Assembly: GCA_025354985.1 (NCBI GenBank) | Contig: JANXLU010000042.1 | Location: forward strand, 1 to 64,000 | Reading direction: 5' to 3' | Source of the DNA: Chloroflexota bacterium | GTDB lineage: Bacteria > Chloroflexota > Anaerolineae > J036 > Brachytrichaceae | DNA length: 64,000 nt | Shown: one piece after another, positions 61,546 to 64,000 of the stretch | Layout: the number at the start of each line of letters is the position of its first letter | Position numbering within the stretch: the first letter of the stretch is position 1 | The notes under the pieces: model-generated | The model's input: only the letters and a program-made list of their open reading frames with translations | Databases searched by the model: none | What the model was told of the DNA's origin: nothing | Made by a program: the position numbers and the translations under genes

Positions 61546-63641
61546 TTCAGCTCGCTTAGCTGTGCCACCGGGATGTGGCAGGAAATTCGGTGACCTACAC
61601 CGGACGTTTGCCATTCCGGCACGTCGGTTTCGCAGCGGTTGTTGGGGACCAATCCACGTCTTGGACAGCGGGTGTGAAATCGACATCCACTTGGTGGATT
61701 GAGCGGGCTGGGAACGCTGCCGTCAAGGCGAATGCGGCTCTGGGCAATCGAAGGATCCGGTATTGGTACTGCGGCCAACAGGCTCTCGGTATACGGGTGG
61801 TTGGGCGGTGAATAGATTGCCTCGGCCGGGCCAATCTCCATGATCTGGCCGCAATACATCACCGCGATGTAATCACAGAAAAACCGCACCACGCTGAGGT
61901 CGTGGGCGATAAAGATCATGGTTGTGCCATGCTCCTTTTGTATGCCCAACAACAGATTAAGCACCGCGGCTTGGACGCTGACATCCAATGCCGAGACCGG
62001 TTCATCCGCCAGCACCAGGTCTGGGCGACCTGCGAACGCACGTGCGATACCAATTCGTTGCTTCTCTCCGCCGCTGAGTTGGCGGGGCAGCCGGTCGTAA
62101 TAGCTGTCATCGAGTTTGACGGCATGTAGCAGGCGCGTCACCTCACCACGCACCTCTGCCGGTGGGACGATTTTGAACCGCCGAAGGGGTCGTTCGATCT
62201 GGCGCCCGACCGAGTAGGCCGGATTGAGGGTGGCATCCGGATTCTGGAACACCATCTGGAGTTCCTTTACCAAACCTATGTCTCGGTGGCGGGCGTTTTT
62301 GTCGAGGCTGAAGCTCATGAAGCGCGCGCTGCCACCTGTCATATCTTCGAGACCGATGATTGTTTTAACCAGCGTGCTTTTACCGCTGCCGCTCTCGCCG
62401 ACCACGCCAAGAGATTTTCCACGAGGTAGCTGAAAGCTGACGCCATCGACGGCCTTTACGTTGTTCTGTTTGCCCAATCCGAACGCACCCAACAGGGCAT
62501 TTCCACCCGATCGATAGTGAGTGCGCAACATGTCCACGTCGAGCACCATCTCCGGGAATTCCGGACTTGTCAGTGGGGCGGTCATTAGTGACGCATCACC
62601 GGTGGACAGGAAGTCCTTTGGGTCGAGCTGTTCCGCCAATTCGCATCGTACCTTGTGTGATTTTGAGGTGCCCAGCGCGGTCAAGTTGGCCGAACCAATC
62701 ACGTCGGGAATTTCACGCATGATTTGCCGATTGACGGAACAGGCGGGCTTGGCATGATCGCACCGTGGTTCAAATACACATCCGGGCGGCAATGCGCTTG
62801 GCGCCGGCACACGACCACGTATTGGATGCAACATGCTGGTGGCCTTGTCGCTCCCGAGCCGCGGTATTGCGCGCAGCAGCCCTTGTGTATAGGGGTGGCG
62901 CGGGTTTGCAAAAATTTCACCAACCGACGCCAGTTCGACCAATTCACCGGCATACATGACGCCGACACGTTCGCACACGCGTGCGACCACGCCCAGATTG
63001 TGGCTTATAAACAAAATTGCGGTGTCTATGTCCCGGCGCAAATCAGCGATGAGGTCGAGGACAGCCGCCTCGATTGTGACGTCAAGCGCGGTCGTGGGCT
63101 CATCCATTATCAACAAAGCGGGATTGTTGAGCAGTGCCATGGCTATGACAATACGCTGTTGCTGACCGCCCGATATTTGGTGCGGGTAGCGTTCGAGCAC
63201 GGCCTCGGGCACCGGCATATAGACGCGTTTGAGCATGGTGATGCAGCGTGCGCGCGCGTCCTCACGGCTCATATTTTGATGGGTGGTTAACACCTCATTC
63301 ATCTGTTCGCCAACGCGCATGACCGGGTTGAGCGAGGTCATGGGGTCTTGATAAACCATGCTGATCTTGTTGCCGCGCAGCTTGCGCAGCTCGTTCTCGC
63401 TTTTGCCGACCAGCGATTCGCCTTGGAACACAATGTCCCCGGAGGCCACCTTGCCGTTTCTCCCGAGATAGTTCACCAAACCAAAGGCGACGGTGCTTTT
63501 GCCGCAGCCGCTTTCGCCAACCAACCCCAGTGTTTCGCCCTTGAAGATATCAAAGCTCACGTCGCGCACGGCGCGAATGTCGCCCTTGCGCGTTTCGTAG
63601 CTGATGGCTAGGTTTTTTGCGGAGATGACAGGTACTTCCAT
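61542..63641 (-). CDS. fused double ATPase of a dipeptide/opine-type ABC transporter (DppD-DppF fusion)
   Basis: This 699-residue protein has two full ABC modules. Module one: GESGCGKST near residue 43, ISGGQQQR and LLIMDEPTTALDV, followed by an oligopeptide-transporter C-terminal extension with cysteines (PPGCVFEPRCDHAKPAC). Module two: GESGSGKST near 415, LSGGEKQR and LVLADEPVSALDV, with a similar extension (PPSGCRFHTRCPRRG). In most bacteria these are two proteins. The stop overlaps the alpha-subunit start, linking import directly to oxidation of the substrate, probably a small peptide, opine or N-methylated amino acid. Confidence 0.93.
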   Translation of the reverse strand: MEVPVISAKNLAISYETRKGDIRAVRDVSFDIFKGETLGLVGESGCGKSTVAFGLVNYLGRNGKVASGDIVFQGESLVGKSENELRKLRGNKISMVYQDPMTSLNPVMRVGEQMNEVLTTHQNMSREDARARCITMLKRVYMPVPEAVLERYPHQISGGQQQRIVIAMALLNNPALLIMDEPTTALDVTIEAAVLDLIADLRRDIDTAILFISHNLGVVARVCERVGVMYAGELVELASVGEIFANPRHPYTQGLLRAIPRLGSDKATSMLHPIRGRVPAPSALPPGCVFEPRCDHAKPACSVNRQIMREIPDVIGSANLTALGTSKSHKVRCELAEQLDPKDFLSTGDASLMTAPLTSPEFPEMVLDVDMLRTHYRSGGNALLGAFGLGKQNNVKAVDGVSFQLPRGKSLGVVGESGSGKSTLVKTIIGLEDMTGGSARFMSFSLDKNARHRDIGLVKELQMVFQNPDATLNPAYSVGRQIERPLRRFKIVPPAEVRGEVTRLLHAVKLDDSYYDRLPRQLSGGEKQRIGIARAFAGRPDLVLADEPVSALDVSVQAAVLNLLLGIQKEHGTTMIFIAHDLSVVRFFCDYIAVMYCGQIMEIGPAEAIYSPPNHPYTESLLAAVPIPDPSIAQSRIRLDGSVPSPLNPPSGCRFHTRCPRRGLVPNNRCETDVPEWQTSGVGHRISCHIPVAQLSELK

Positions 63642-63710
63642 TACAGATACAGATTAAATTAATTGCCCGCGACGCCGAAAGGCCAACGTTGGGTCCGGTT
63701 TACAACGAAT

Positions 63711-64000
63711 TTAGCGATAGCGGTTTAATTGTTCCTGCAAGCCATCAGCCAGCAGATTTAATCCCAGGACCAGCGTCGCAGTGGCGATGGAACCGGCCAA
63801 TGCGCCCCAGGGATGACCTCCCAGGAGTTGAGCGCGCCCGGCATTGACAATGCTGCCCCAGTCTGGTGATGGCGGAGGCAGGCCCAGCCCCAGGAAACCC
63901 AGGGTTCCCATGGCGAAGACGGCGTAGCCCATGCGCAGCATGGCATCAATCAGAATTGGGCCGCGTGCATTTGGCAGGATTTCCACAAACATGATATACC
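63711..64000 (-). CDS. DppC-type ABC transporter permease (partial, runs off the window)
   Basis: Only the C-terminal 96 or so residues are inside the window. The EAA-type loop is at ILPNARGPILIDAM, followed by TM helices (FAMGTLGFLGLGLPPPSPDWGSIV and GSIATATLVLGLNLLADGLQEQL) and the end typical of DppC/OppC. The frame stays open to base 64000, so the start lies outside. The gene is about 70 nt upstream of the fused ATPase on the same strand and belongs to the same importer. Confidence 0.9.
   Translation of the reverse strand, partial: YIMFVEILPNARGPILIDAMLRMGYAVFAMGTLGFLGLGLPPPSPDWGSIVNAGRAQLLGGHPWGALAGSIATATLVLGLNLLADGLQEQLNRYR

Noticed and set aside
61546-61686. Upstream start for the SoxA-like subunit
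   Set aside because: The added residues are antisense-like sequence within the ABC ATPase gene, while ATG 61545 forms an ATGA overlap and gives a proper Fer2-type N-terminus.

Overview
The window is a gene-dense bacterial chromosome segment on the GC-rich side, with short intergenic gaps and many stop/start overlaps. I see no rRNA, tRNA, CRISPR array, insertion sequence, integrase or phage gene. It mixes housekeeping genes (trpD, pgi, rnhB, ftsY, thrC-thrB, purA, ppc) with a large accessory catabolic part. The combination of a BTAD-AAA-TPR regulator, separate MacB-type ATPases and permeases fed by lipoprotein-type HlyD adaptors, an MttB homologue, an enolase-superfamily enzyme and a CaiB/BaiF CoA-transferase suggests a free-living Chloroflexota-like heterotroph, possibly near the SAR202/Dehalococcoidia side. 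That placement is inference from gene content, not phylogeny.

Layout. 0-4 kb: a secreted phosphoesterase-like protein, then a three-gene minus-strand operon of GTP cyclohydrolase II, RibD-C-type reductase and MDR dehydrogenase. 4-10.8 kb: RRM protein closed by a strong terminator, trpD, an orphan molybdate-type permease, pgi, aldo/keto reductase, Dabb protein and RNase HII. 10.9-21.8 kb: two MacB-type exporter clusters on either side of an amidohydrolase. 21.8-30.8 kb: propeller protein and AXE1-type esterase, ftsY, HAD phosphatase, threonine aldolase, and a homodimeric-type 2-oxoacid dehydrogenase E1 coupled to a GntR regulator that has a perfect palindrome just upstream. 30.9-39.5 kb: CoA-transferase, bidirectional terminator, degenerate secreted SNase-like protein, thrC-thrB, purA, ppc. 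39.6-46.3 kb: a LarA-like (DUF2088) enzyme coupled to a giant SARP-type regulator, plus membrane proteins.

46.3-64 kb is the most unusual part. A four-gene operon (Fe-alcohol dehydrogenase, enolase-superfamily enzyme, beta-RFAP-synthase-like GHMP protein, non-pyrrolysine MttB homologue) has a 2-nt gap or ATGA overlap at every junction. It is followed by a membrane protein and MFS transporter, an MSOX/SolA-type flavin oxidase, a PhnD-domain fusion protein without a signal peptide, and a possible ATP-grasp protein. Last is a dipeptide-type ABC transporter coupled to a heterotetrameric sarcosine-oxidase-like complex (soxA-G-B-D). Its alpha subunit is short and carries two [2Fe-2S] cysteine motifs. 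Together these suggest catabolism of N-methylated amines or amino acids, with C1 units passed to folate and possibly another carrier.

Several genes have a -10-like hexamer 6-8 nt before the start codon and no Shine-Dalgarno sequence, which points to frequent leaderless transcription.
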